Shown: one piece after another, positions 25,645 through 36,100 of the stretch | How the letters are laid out: each line of letters starts with the position of its first letter | Position numbering within the stretch: position 1 is the first letter of the stretch | Assembly: GCA_043804925.1 (NCBI GenBank) | Contig: JAZDIP010000022.1 | Location: forward strand, 1 to 64,000 | Reading direction: 5' to 3' | Length of the DNA stretch: 64,000 nucleotides | Source: ChocPot-Mid sp043804925 | Lineage (GTDB): Bacteria; Bacteroidota; Ignavibacteria; Kapaibacteriales; UBA2268 | Position numbers and translations under genes: made by a program | Notes under the pieces: model-generated | The model's input: the letters and a program-made list of their open reading frames with translations, nothing else | What the model was told of the DNA's origin: nothing | The model's database searches: none

Positions 25645-27531
25645 TCATATTAAATATGTGTAGCCGTATAGACCTGAACGATAATTTTCCAGAAATTCTT
25701 TTCCTTCTTTTGCCGTGATTTTTCCTGCTTTAACAGATGCTGATACCCAAATTTCCATATCCCTAACCATTTTCTTGGAATTATATTGAACGTATCCAAG
25801 AACTTCCGATACGCTTTCCCCGTCAATAATCTGGTCGATTTCATATCCGTTTTTCTTCAATACAACATGAACGGCATTAGTATCACCAAAAAGGTTATGC
25901 ATATCTCCGAGTATTTCCTGATATGCTCCAATCAGGAATACACCTATATAATATGGTTCATTATCTTTGAATGAATGAAGGGGAAGATAATGCGATGAAT
26001 TTCTTTGGCCGATAAAATTGTCTATTTTACCATCAGAATCACAAGTAATATCCTGAATAGTTGCATTTCTGGAAGGTCTTTCATGATGTCTGTGTATCGG
26101 TATTATAGGAAATACCTGATCTATAGCCCATGAATCGGGTAAAGATTGGAATAGGGAAAAATTACAGAAATATTTGTCAGAAAGCATTTTGGGAAGATTT
26201 CTCAGTTCTTCAGGAATATGCTTTATGTCTTTACATAAAATATTAATCTCTCTGCAAATTGACCAGAATAATCTCTCTATAACAGCCCTTGTTCTCAACT
26301 CCATCATACCCAAACTGAATAAATCAAGAGCTTCTTCCCGAATTTGTTGAGCGTCATGCCATGACTCAAGCATATTAGTATTAGTTAATTTATCATAAAT
26401 ATTGTAAAGCTCCTGAACTAATTCATGATTATTCTCGGTAATTTCTTCATCATCCCAATCAGGAAGAGAAGTAGTTTCCAAAACGTTGAAAACAAGAACT
26501 GAATGATGAGCAGTTATTGACCTTCCTGATTCGGTTATTATATTTGGATGTGGCAGATTGTTTTTATCCGAAGCATCCATAAACATAAATATTGAATCAT
26601 TTGCATATTCCTGTATCGAGTAGTTAATACTGCTCTGGTTTGAAGATTTTGAGCCGTCATAATCAACACCTAAACCACCTCCTATATCCACAAAATCAAT
26701 AGCACAACCCATTTTTTTCAATTCAACATAAAATTGCGAAGCTTCTCTTAGAGCGTTTTTAATCATCCTGATTTTGGTTACCTGACTGCCGATATGAAAA
26801 TGTATCAACTTAATCTGGTCGAGCATGTTTTTTTCCTGGGCAATTGAAACAGCTTCAAGAAGTTCGCTTGCGTTAAGACCGAATTTGCTTTGGTCACCAC
26901 CTGAATCTTCCCATTTTCCGCTGCCACCACTTGCAAGCTTTATTCTGATTCCTATATTGGGTTTAACCTTTAATCTTTTTGCTACGGAAATGATTAGCTT
27001 GAGTTCATTCAATTTTTCAACGACAATGAATATTTTCCTGCCCATTTTTTGAGCTAACAGAGCAAGTTCGATAAATGTCTCGTCTTTGTAACCATTACAA
27101 ACGATGAGTGCATCAATAGCCGCAGTGGTTGCCAATACCGCATGAAGTTCGGACTTTGAGCCGGCTTCAAGTCCAATATTATATTTGCTGCCATGTTTAA
27201 TTATTTCTTCGACAACAGGTTTTACCTGATTTACCTTGATTGGAAAGATAGCATAATACTGTCCTTTAAATTCATATTCTTTGGATGCATTTTCAAAACA
27301 ATTGGTCAAACTGACAATCCTGTCATCGAGTATATCAGGAAAGCGTAACAGAACAGGGAAACTCACATCTCTTAATTCAAGTTGGTCAACAAGTTCCTTT
27401 AAATCTATTGCAACACTGCCTTTTTTTGGGCTTACCGTTACATTACCCTTATCGTTAATGCTGAAATAATCAAGTCCCCAACCCTTAACATTATATATTT
27501 CAACAGAATCTTCTACCCGCCATTTTCTCAT
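25645..27531 (-). CDS. speA: Biosynthetic arginine decarboxylase
   Basis: This 628-residue PLP enzyme converts arginine to agmatine and CO2, the first step of the agmatine route to polyamines. The N-terminal barrel contains the cofactor lysine in AIFPIKVNQVK (Lys99), followed by GLEAGSKSEL, and the glycine-rich phosphate-binding segment is VDIGGGLGVDYDG. Near the C-terminus DTNAVHVVLKKNG and SVSEVLGYVQY are typical. Length and motif order match SpeA. A GAGG sits before the ATG. It converges with recQ with no bases between the two stop codons. No agmatinase or agmatine deiminase gene is next to it. Confidence 0.95.
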   Translation of the reverse strand: MRKWRVEDSVEIYNVKGWGLDYFSINDKGNVTVSPKKGSVAIDLKELVDQLELRDVSFPVLLRFPDILDDRIVSLTNCFENASKEYEFKGQYYAIFPIKVNQVKPVVEEIIKHGSKYNIGLEAGSKSELHAVLATTAAIDALIVCNGYKDETFIELALLAQKMGRKIFIVVEKLNELKLIISVAKRLKVKPNIGIRIKLASGGSGKWEDSGGDQSKFGLNASELLEAVSIAQEKNMLDQIKLIHFHIGSQVTKIRMIKNALREASQFYVELKKMGCAIDFVDIGGGLGVDYDGSKSSNQSSINYSIQEYANDSIFMFMDASDKNNLPHPNIITESGRSITAHHSVLVFNVLETTSLPDWDDEEITENNHELVQELYNIYDKLTNTNMLESWHDAQQIREEALDLFSLGMMELRTRAVIERLFWSICREINILCKDIKHIPEELRNLPKMLSDKYFCNFSLFQSLPDSWAIDQVFPIIPIHRHHERPSRNATIQDITCDSDGKIDNFIGQRNSSHYLPLHSFKDNEPYYIGVFLIGAYQEILGDMHNLFGDTNAVHVVLKKNGYEIDQIIDGESVSEVLGYVQYNSKKMVRDMEIWVSASVKAGKITAKEGKEFLENYRSGLYGYTYLI

Positions 27532-27567
27532 TTTTTTACCTCAAAATCATTAATGAGTTAATAAATT

Positions 27568-27592
27568 TCATCCATAATAAGCTCAGGATGAC
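27568..27592. repeat. Dispersed palindromic element, copy upstream of speA
   Basis: TCATCCATAATAAGCTCAGG followed by ATGA keeps both TCATC and GATGA ends and the AAGCTCAGG half of the element; the centre differs. It lies within the likely 5' leader region of speA. Confidence 0.6.
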
Positions 27593-27598
27593 TCTTCA

Positions 27599-27627
27599 AT
27601 TTAAAATTTAAAGTTTAAAATTTAAAA
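27599..27627. repeat. Heptamer tract (TTTAAAA units)
   Basis: Four in-register 7-nt units TTTAAAA, TTTAAAG, TTTAAAA and TTTAAAA. AT-rich composition makes a chance origin more likely than for the G/C-containing tracts. Confidence 0.45.
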
Positions 27628-27674
27628 TCAATTTAAAATAACTTAATTTAAAATTTCATTTTTTTTTATTTCAA

Positions 27675-27714
27675 ACATCCTTCGACTCCAAATAAATCGG
27701 TTTCAGGATGACAC
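27675..27714. repeat. Dispersed palindromic element, long-loop copy
   Basis: ACATCCTTCGACTCC at the left and GTTTCAGGATGACA at the right keep the ends of the element, with an AAATAAATCG insertion in the loop. The arms CATCCT and AGGATG pair. Confidence 0.5.
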
Positions 27715-27800
27715 TCGTTTACAATTCTAAATAATGTTTCATGCTTCTACAATTTTAAGATGACATCAAAATTAAAAAAAATATTTTTCTTAAGCTGCAA

Positions 27801-30800
27801 TTATTTTAATATTATAAACTTAACATACGATTTTTGTCCTGAAGATAGTATCTTTAAAAAATAATTTCCTGATATTAATTTAGAAGAGTCAATAATTATA
27901 CTATGCTCTCCAGCAGTTAAAAAATCTTTTTGCGATTTATAAACAAGTTCTAACAATGAATTAAAAATCTCAAATTCAAATTCCGAATTATTGAATAAAC
28001 TGAAATTCAGGATAATTTTATCTTCGGCAGGTTGTGGATAAATTTCCAAATAATGAAAATTATTTTTTTCTTTTACATTGTCCTCGATATCAATTGTAAA
28101 TAAGGAATCACTGATATCATAAACAGAATTATCGTTCTTGTCTGAGATTCTAATCAAGCATGAATCAGATATGTAGGCATTACTTTCAATTAGCCAATTG
28201 TATATAAAAGATGTAGCAAGTATTTGTTCATTAATAGTAATCCAACTGGTCCCCGCATTTGTCGAAAGTTCAATTTTAAGAGTATCAACAGCAAAAGATG
28301 TCCAGGCAATATTGTAATGAGTGTTTATATGCCATTGCTCACCGCCGTTAGGTGAGAAAACTTTTATATCGTTTAACGTTGATTTTTTCATAGAAAAAGT
28401 TTTGTCGGAAATATCAAATACTTCATCATCAGTTATATCAATAATTTTAATTAGGCACTGATTTGAATTAATCTCAAGACCTGACCATGTCATTGAAGAT
28501 AGAGTTGAATTATAATATGAAGCAATAGGTTTCCAAGTTGTACCGGCATCACTCGAAAAATAAATATTTATATGGTTAACTTTATTACTGCTCCATTTGA
28601 TTTCCTGAACTGTATTTGCGATAAGCTGTTCTCCTCCATTTGGAGAAATCAAATCCAGATATTTATCGGTTATAATAAATGAACCGTTACTTATATCCAT
28701 TTTTCTGGTGTTACCAGGATTATAAATTAAAATTTTACAGTTGTCCGAAGAAATATTCGGAACTATCCATGAATAAATTCCTACTCCTGCCGGTACTGAT
28801 TCATTTATTGTAATCCAGTTTATACCTCCGTCTATTGAATATTTTAATGTTACATAATCAATATACTTACTCTGCCAGGTAATGTTATATATGGAATTAG
28901 CATGTATTTTTTCGCCGCCGTTTGGTGCCGTCAAAAAAAGTTGTGAAGTATCGGGAGCTTGAATCCAAAGGTTCCCATCCTCAATATATTTTGCAATAAA
29001 AGCATCGTTTCTGCCTTGACTACTCATGAAAAAAGCAGTTTCGGCTCCGTCAAAGTCCACATTTTCTCCAAAGAAATCTCCGGTTATTATGGAGTTATTA
29101 TCATAGTCAATAGCCATACTATTTGCACGGGAATTATTGTCAGTACCTGATGTATCGGCACCGAAATGAGTCGCCCAAATCGCATTTCCTGTTTGAGTAA
29201 ACTTAGCAAGGAATATGTCAGTCGCACCATTTTTCCCATTAGATGTGAATGTTACCGAAGATTGCTCAACATCAAAATTTATACTTTCGCTGAAATATCC
29301 TGTAAGAAGTATATTCCCGGAAGTATCTATTGCTAATGCTTTGGGAAAATCTATACCATTGTTTGAAGGGAGTTGTTTCGCCCAATTATAATTACCGCCT
29401 GTACTGTATGAAGCGATAAAAATATCTTCGTTCCCACCCATTGAAGTAATCTCGTATTTTGGTAATCCCGGGAAGAAGTCGGCTTTTCCGTTAAATATTC
29501 CTGCGAGATATAAATTACCACCTGCACCCACACTCAGACAATTGCTGTGGGTCAAATCATTACCTGTTCCTTCAATTTGAATTGCCCAATCCAAATAACC
29601 ATTGACTTTGTAACGGGCAAGAAAGATGTCATTTTCAGCTTTGCTTTTCATCCAGTAACCTGAAGTGCTCTGGGGATGAAAATTAATACTGTCTCGAAAA
29701 TTGCCGCTAACAAAGCATCCGCCCGAACCATCCGGTTGAATCGAAGCCATACCTTCAGTTTCGGGTTCTGTCATCTTCGTTGCTATATTGATTGCCCAAC
29801 CGTACTTACCGTCAGTACCGTATTTTGCAATGAACAGTTCCGGCTCATCTTCCTTTGTTTGGAGCGTATTAACTGACTTTGAGGGATTGAAATCAACAGT
29901 TCCGTAAAAAACTCCGGTAACATATATCGTTCCGTTATTTTCAACGGATAAATCATTGATAACTTCTTTTGAAATACCCGAACTGTTACCGAATGTATTT
30001 GCCCATAGAAATTTCCCATCCTTGGTATATTTTGCTATAAAGGCATCATAGCCGCCAAGTGATTTTAAAGTATCAACTTTCGCCTCAGCACTGAAATCGA
30101 GCAATGCCCCTGTTTCACCGCTTTTTCCGAAGTACCCTGCAACATATATATTATCCGAGCCGTCAAGAGCAATTACATTCGGCTCACAAGTTATACCCAG
30201 TGTCCCTATATTATATGCCCAAATCAAATCACCAAAAGTATTGTATTTTGCCAAGACCATATCTTGATTACCTTTTGCAGTTAGATTTGCAATTCCATTT
30301 CCCTGGTCACAATTAATTGTACCTTGAAAAGCACCTGCGACAACAATGTTGTTTTTACTGTCAACAGCTACGGATTTTCCCGATACAGGTCCCGGATTTC
30401 CCCAACTGAATATTACCCTCGATGGCTTCACATCAGATGTTATCTCAAAAGTTCCATTGCTGATGTCAAATAAATTTTTATCAGTCAAATTTGTTATTTT
30501 TACTTTACAATCTTCTGATGGAGTATTTTCAACAATCCATGAATATGAACTACTCGATGCTGAAACGGAATCTGATATAAGCATCCATGTGTTTCCATCG
30601 TCAATAGAATAATCAATACGTATATAATCGATACTTTTACTGCTCCATGAAATAACTCTTGTTGAGTCAACATTCCAGACTTCCCCGCCATTTGGGGATA
30701 TTAATCTAAGTTTTGGCCTTGTTCCACCTTCAAACCAAAGAAAACCATCATAATCATATTTGACCACAAACAAATCGAAAATGTTATTTGCCGTAAATAT

Positions 30801-32264
30801 TGTTCTTTCAGAAGCAGGGTCGAAATCAACAGTTCCGTAAAATTTCCCTGTTACAATGGCATTATCTTCCGGGTCAATTTTAAATGCATTGATGTTTGTT
30901 AACTGCGGTCTGTTGTATTTATCCGTACCGGAAATATTGTCTCCAAAATTATTCGCCCAAATCAAATTTCCCGAGTTGTCATATTTTGCAAAAAAGGCAT
31001 CAGCCGCACCAAGAGAAGCATTCGATGTCAAAAACTTTTCTCCTTTAGGTTCAAAATTTGTAGTACCTGTGAAATAACCTGACAAACAAACATTTCCGTC
31101 TCCATCGAAATCAAGGGCATATGCCGCATCTTCTCCGGCATCGGAATCCAAAGAATAAGCCCAACGCATTGAGCCGGAAAGAGTGTAGGATGCTAAAAAT
31201 ATTTGTGGTTCACTGCCTTTATTCTCAATCTCGATAGTACCTACTCCGGGGTAAAAATCAGCTTTTCCAAGAAAATTACCCGTAATATAAATATTTCCAT
31301 CAGTTCCGATTTTAGTACATCTGGGGAAAATCCTGTCTGCATCATTTCCCCCAAAACCACCCCGCATGGTAATTTTACCAAGAGATGAATATCTTGCCAA
31401 AAACATATCCGAATTTCCGGCACACACCATTGGGAATGGTGTATCAATATCCGGTTCAAATTTTGCTGAATCACGAAAATTGCCCCCAATTATACATCCG
31501 TCATTACCATCAATGTCAATTGAAGCAAAACCTTCATTTAATGGATTTGTGATATTCGCACCAATTACGGATACCCATAAGTTCTCTCCCGAACGGTCAT
31601 ATTTTGCAGTGAAATATCCATGATTCAAAGTAGGACAGGTTATTCGTTTTCTATTTCCCTTCGGATTAAAATCAACAGTTGCTGAAAAGATTCCGGACAA
31701 ATAAATTTGTCCGGCTTTATTGATTGCCATATCCCAAATAATTTCACTGCCAAAATTATCTTTGTTGGTCAGCACAAAACCCCACTGGTAATCACCGAAT
31801 GAGTTGAGCTTTATTAAAAAACAGTCAATACCTCCTTCACCGTAAAAGTTAGCTTCTTTAGAACTTGGGTCGAGGTCAATAAATCTTCCCGGTACGTTTT
31901 CCGAACCAAAATATCCGGTTAAAAAGACATTCCCTGAAAAATCAACTTCAACCGCAGTTGGCATATCAATTCCCGTAGTACCTATATTTTTTACCCAAAG
32001 ATAATTACCTCTTTTATCATATTTTGCTACGAATATGTCTATACTACCAACATTACTGCTAATTATATTAGTACCTTTCGGATTGAAATTCAATGCACCC
32101 TGAAATGTACCTGCAACAATAAAATTACTATCTTTGTCTATAGTGACTGCCCTGCCATAAGTATCACCCTGATTACCCAGCTGAAACAGAAGCTGGGATT
32201 TTGAAGCAGTAAAGGCAGTTAACCAAATTATCAGAAATGTTAAATAGTATAAAATATTTTTCAT
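27801..32264 (-). CDS. Very large T9SS-secreted SBBP-repeat protein with four PNGGE domains
   Basis: A 1,487-residue protein. A signal peptide (about 1-23) is followed by two long blocks of SBBP-type beta-propeller repeats (about 28-515 and 615-1115) with units such as GDTYGRAVTIDKDSNFIVAG or DGNVCLSGYFTGTTNFEP. Each block ends in a domain opening SPNGGE-x-W and continuing ISWSSKSIDYIRIDYSID, similar to the Kre9/Knh1-like Ser-Thr-rich family; two more such domains follow the second block. The last 80 residues are a type A sorting domain (YPQPAEDKIILNF). The two-block architecture looks like an internal duplication of about 590 residues. Probable surface structure; ligand unknown. Confidence 0.88.
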   Translation of the reverse strand: MKNILYYLTFLIIWLTAFTASKSQLLFQLGNQGDTYGRAVTIDKDSNFIVAGTFQGALNFNPKGTNIISSNVGSIDIFVAKYDKRGNYLWVKNIGTTGIDMPTAVEVDFSGNVFLTGYFGSENVPGRFIDLDPSSKEANFYGEGGIDCFLIKLNSFGDYQWGFVLTNKDNFGSEIIWDMAINKAGQIYLSGIFSATVDFNPKGNRKRITCPTLNHGYFTAKYDRSGENLWVSVIGANITNPLNEGFASIDIDGNDGCIIGGNFRDSAKFEPDIDTPFPMVCAGNSDMFLARYSSLGKITMRGGFGGNDADRIFPRCTKIGTDGNIYITGNFLGKADFYPGVGTIEIENKGSEPQIFLASYTLSGSMRWAYSLDSDAGEDAAYALDFDGDGNVCLSGYFTGTTNFEPKGEKFLTSNASLGAADAFFAKYDNSGNLIWANNFGDNISGTDKYNRPQLTNINAFKIDPEDNAIVTGKFYGTVDFDPASERTIFTANNIFDLFVVKYDYDGFLWFEGGTRPKLRLISPNGGEVWNVDSTRVISWSSKSIDYIRIDYSIDDGNTWMLISDSVSASSSSYSWIVENTPSEDCKVKITNLTDKNLFDISNGTFEITSDVKPSRVIFSWGNPGPVSGKSVAVDSKNNIVVAGAFQGTINCDQGNGIANLTAKGNQDMVLAKYNTFGDLIWAYNIGTLGITCEPNVIALDGSDNIYVAGYFGKSGETGALLDFSAEAKVDTLKSLGGYDAFIAKYTKDGKFLWANTFGNSSGISKEVINDLSVENNGTIYVTGVFYGTVDFNPSKSVNTLQTKEDEPELFIAKYGTDGKYGWAINIATKMTEPETEGMASIQPDGSGGCFVSGNFRDSINFHPQSTSGYWMKSKAENDIFLARYKVNGYLDWAIQIEGTGNDLTHSNCLSVGAGGNLYLAGIFNGKADFFPGLPKYEITSMGGNEDIFIASYSTGGNYNWAKQLPSNNGIDFPKALAIDTSGNILLTGYFSESINFDVEQSSVTFTSNGKNGATDIFLAKFTQTGNAIWATHFGADTSGTDNNSRANSMAIDYDNNSIITGDFFGENVDFDGAETAFFMSSQGRNDAFIAKYIEDGNLWIQAPDTSQLFLTAPNGGEKIHANSIYNITWQSKYIDYVTLKYSIDGGINWITINESVPAGVGIYSWIVPNISSDNCKILIYNPGNTRKMDISNGSFIITDKYLDLISPNGGEQLIANTVQEIKWSSNKVNHINIYFSSDAGTTWKPIASYYNSTLSSMTWSGLEINSNQCLIKIIDITDDEVFDISDKTFSMKKSTLNDIKVFSPNGGEQWHINTHYNIAWTSFAVDTLKIELSTNAGTSWITINEQILATSFIYNWLIESNAYISDSCLIRISDKNDNSVYDISDSLFTIDIEDNVKEKNNFHYLEIYPQPAEDKIILNFSLFNNSEFEFEIFNSLLELVYKSQKDFLTAGEHSIIIDSSKLISGNYFLKILSSGQKSYVKFIILK

Positions 32265-32410
32265 TATATCCCAAATAATTTAAAAACATCATTATCGAAT
32301 AATATATAATCGAAATTGGAATAAGTTTATTATTTTGCATTTAAAATGAATTTAAAAAAAGGATTTTTTTATTATTTACACAAAAGTAAATATAGCGAAT
32401 ATTTAATATT

Positions 32411-33091
32411 ATGAAAAATAACAATTTAAATAGAATTAATGCAGTCTTTTTAAAAGATTTGAAAAGTGAATTTCGTACACGCTACGGAATTTCAGCCATA
32501 AGTCTTTTTATTTTAACTTCGGTTACAATGTTACTTTTTGGTACCGGAAGCGAAACAATTGAAAAATCCTTATACTCCGGTTTACTATGGGTAATTATGT
32601 TTTTTAGTTCGATGACCGGCTTGTCGAAAGGATTTGTCAGAGAAGAGGAAAGGCAAACTTCATTGCTTCTGAAACTTACTTCAAGACCAAGCCATATTTA
32701 TTTTGGAAAGTTATTATACAATATGGTCTTTTCTTTAGCACTCAATTTGTTGGCAGTCTTGCTTTTTCTCCTTTTTTTCGATGGAATCACTATCAATAGC
32801 CCAATTCCTTTTATGGTTCTTATTATTTTAGGTAGCATAGGGATTGGTTCCGCAACAACTATTATAGCTGCTATAATATCAAAAGCTGGAATAAAAAATT
32901 CACTCTTTACCGTTTTGTCTTTTCCTGTCCTGCTTCCCTTGATTATAATTGGAATTGAAGGAACTACTATGACATTTGAAGGTTCCCCTTTTTCCGGTTT
33001 GAATTCCAATTTTCAAATATTAATCGCTTATAGTGGTGTATTAATACCTGTTTCTTATATAGTTTTTGATATGATTTGGGAAGACACCTAA
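32411..33091 (+). CDS. ccmB: Heme exporter permease CcmB
   Basis: A 226-residue membrane protein with about six hydrophobic segments. The N-terminal FLKDLKSEFRTRYGISA and SGLLWVIMFFSSMTGLSKGF and later GIGSATTIIAAII, then SVLSFPVLLPLIIIGIEGT, match CcmB, the membrane subunit of the CcmAB ATPase that acts with CcmC and CcmE in cytochrome c maturation. No ccmA, ccmC or ccmE gene is adjacent, which is unusual, so the rest of the system must lie elsewhere. The subtilase gene starts 72 nt downstream with its own GGAG site. Confidence 0.85.
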   Translation: MKNNNLNRINAVFLKDLKSEFRTRYGISAISLFILTSVTMLLFGTGSETIEKSLYSGLLWVIMFFSSMTGLSKGFVREEERQTSLLLKLTSRPSHIYFGKLLYNMVFSLALNLLAVLLFLLFFDGITINSPIPFMVLIILGSIGIGSATTIIAAIISKAGIKNSLFTVLSFPVLLPLIIIGIEGTTMTFEGSPFSGLNSNFQILIAYSGVLIPVSYIVFDMIWEDT

Positions 33092-33163
33092 AACAAAATA
33101 TTTTGTTAATACTTATTTATTTCTTAGCTTACAAGTCTAAATTATTTTTTTATTGGAGAGTTT

Positions 33164-36100
33164 ATGAAATTTATTGTTTATACTATATTAATGTTGGTTT
33201 TGGTGTACCCGGTTTATTCTATTTCAAACCAATGTCAAAATCAAACTACACAAGAACAAAAAATAACCGATAATTTTGGACGGGAAATTGCATATAAAAT
33301 ATATGTTCCCGGTAAAGAAACCAATAGTGGATTCAAGTCTGTTGGTAAAGTCTACTCTATCCCGGTACTTCCGGAGGGTGAATATTTATCAAATACAATA
33401 CACATCAAAACAAAAACATATTATTCTTTTATTGCAAGGAATAATGCAATTAAAAAAATATTGAGCAAATCATTAAGCGGCAATAATATTGTAAAAATAA
33501 ATGCACCATACGACAGATTTGCTTCAGTTCCTTTAAAGGTTTTCGATACCGAAGGAATCAGCAGGATATATGAAATGACATATTCGTCCGGCAAAAATCC
33601 ATACGATTTGTGTAAGGAATTGATGGAAAACCCGGATATTGAATATGCTGTACCCGTTTTTAGGAGATATTGTTATGATTTCACACCAAATGACCCTGAA
33701 ATGAGTAAACAATGGGCTCTATCTAAAATGCAATCTTTCAAATCATGGGATATTTCCAAAGGTGATAGTTCAATTATTATAGCAATTACTGATTCGGGTG
33801 TAGAGTATTTGCACGAAGACCTTGCTCCTAATATGTGGGTTAATAATAATGAAATTCCAAATGATAGTATTGACAATGATTCGAATGGTTATATTGATGA
33901 TTATCTTGGATGGGATTTTGTTGGTAACGTAACTGAAACTCAGGCAGCACAAGGAACATACAAACCTGACAATAATCCGAAACCTGGGTATTTTCATGGA
34001 ACTCATGTCGCAGGATGTGCTGCAGCTGCCGGTAATAACGGAAAAGGAGTTGTAGGTCCCGGATTCTTATGTAAAATTATGGCTTTAAAATGCGGTACTG
34101 ATGCTACTAATACAAGAAGTATTTTCAAGGGATATGATGCAATTTTATATGCAGCACAAATGGGAGCTCAAATTATTAATTGCAGTTGGGGAGGTCCCGG
34201 GGGAAGTCCTGTCGAACAGGAAATGATAAATACTTCTTTCAATCTTGGTTCAGTGATTGTTGTATCAGCAGGTAATTCTTTTAAAAATATTGATTATGGA
34301 AACAGTTATCCTGCAGGGTATGATAATGTGCTGTGTGTAGGTGCTACCCGTTCAAATGACCAAAGAGCATGGTTCTCCAATTACGGTCACCTGGTTGATG
34401 TTTACGGTCCCGGGGATAACGTATATGCCACTATGCCTGGCTTAAATAAATATGGGTATCAAAGCGGGACTTCAATGTCTTCTCCTGTTGTTGCAGGAGT
34501 ATGCGGACAATTAAAAGCATTACATCCCGATTGGACTCCAAAACAAATTATGCATCAAATTCGCAGTACTTCAGAAAATGTCATTACAACAAATGCCGCA
34601 CTTAGACCAATGTATTATGGGAGGGTGAATGCATATAATGCTTTATCGTATAACAATCCTAATTTAGGTGCTTATGAAAAAATTCCCGGTATTTCTGTGT
34701 CTGAAATTTTATCTGAAGGAGTAGAAGTTTTAACAGATTATAATCCGGCAACATTTAGAATAAAAATAACAAATTATTTGTCAAAAGGATATAGAACAAA
34801 AATTAAAATCACACCATTGCAAAAATATCTCTCCGTTTCTAAAGACAAAGTAGATATTGGTACAATGGACGCAATGGCAAGCGATACTTTTTCACTTGTT
34901 GTCCGTTTACTCGAATCTACCCCCTGGTATGAAGGGAAAGTTGATATCCTTTTGGAATACACAAGTGATTCTTATGTTGATTATGAAATTATTCAATTAC
35001 CATTAAAACTTGAAACGGAAAATAAATTTTCTTTAAGCTACATTTTTCCTGAATCGGATTTACCCTTATGGTATTCCGCAGTTTCGACAAATACCAATAA
35101 TATAATGATGGTTGGTGCAAGACAGATGACGGGTTATGGTATTTTTTATAAAAATACTTTCGCATACAATCCGGTACAATTAACTACTTCGCCTTTGTAT
35201 TGTATTTATGCTTACGATGACAATTTGCTTTATGCCGGTTCGGGTGGTTCAACAACTGAAATAATAAAATCCGAAAATGGTGGCTCAAGCTGGACTTCAC
35301 AAAACGTCAGCACTATTACAAATTTTATAAATGCAATTTATTTCTTCGATGATATGGAAGGAGTATTTGCCGGGGACCCTGTATCGGGTGCATGGGGTGT
35401 AGGGATTACCTCCAATGCCGGCCAAAGTTGGACACGTTCTCAAAAAACGCCAAGTGTTCTGACTGGTGAAGCCGGCTTTGCGGGTTGTGCTTCAGGAATT
35501 GGAAATAATTTCTGGTTCGGAACAAATAAAGGCAGAGTGATTTTAACTCGTGACAGGGGTAAAAACTGGCAATCGGTAACTATCAAATCCAATGGCTTTA
35601 TTCACAAGTTATTGTTTTTGGATGGATTGATTGGATTTGCAATTTACACAAACAGTCAGACTGATTCGGAGAAAAAACTTGCTATTACCTGGGATGGCGG
35701 ATTTACTTGGGAAACTGATAAATATAATTTCTCAACTACTCTTGGTGTTAATCCAATATATATTTATTCTCCGGTTGGTTCAAGTTCTGTGATGGCTCTC
35801 TGTGCCGGTGGAGAAATATATTATACTAAAGATTATGGAAAAACTTGGTTGCCTGTTCTATCCTATAAATTTGCTACTGCTTCCTTTGGTGCCGCTTATG
35901 GTGCTAACGGCGAATGTAGAATGTGGAGTGGAGAAACCGAGTTGACATATCTCGATTTTGAATATTTGCCTGATAATCCTCGAAAAACTCTGGAAATAAG
36001 TCCTACGCCGACAATTGCATTTGGCGATGTCGAAGCAAATAAATCGAAGAATATTACTATATCCATAAAAAATACGGGTAATATGAATATCAGGATTGAC

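Larger units (their letters stand above)
27532..27800. other. 269-nt spacer filled with dispersed repeats
   Basis: Between the divergently placed ends of speA (5' side) and the SBBP gene (3' end) there is no gene. It holds one palindromic element of the CTGAGCTTG family at 27568-27592, a heptamer tract at 27599-27627, a second, longer-looped copy of the element at 27675-27714, and an isolated AAGATGACATC resembling an element end near 27748-27760. Confidence 0.65.

Noticed and set aside
32698..33009. Open frame of 103 codons on the minus strand
   Set aside because: Shadow of ccmB membrane segments; the product has no independent features.
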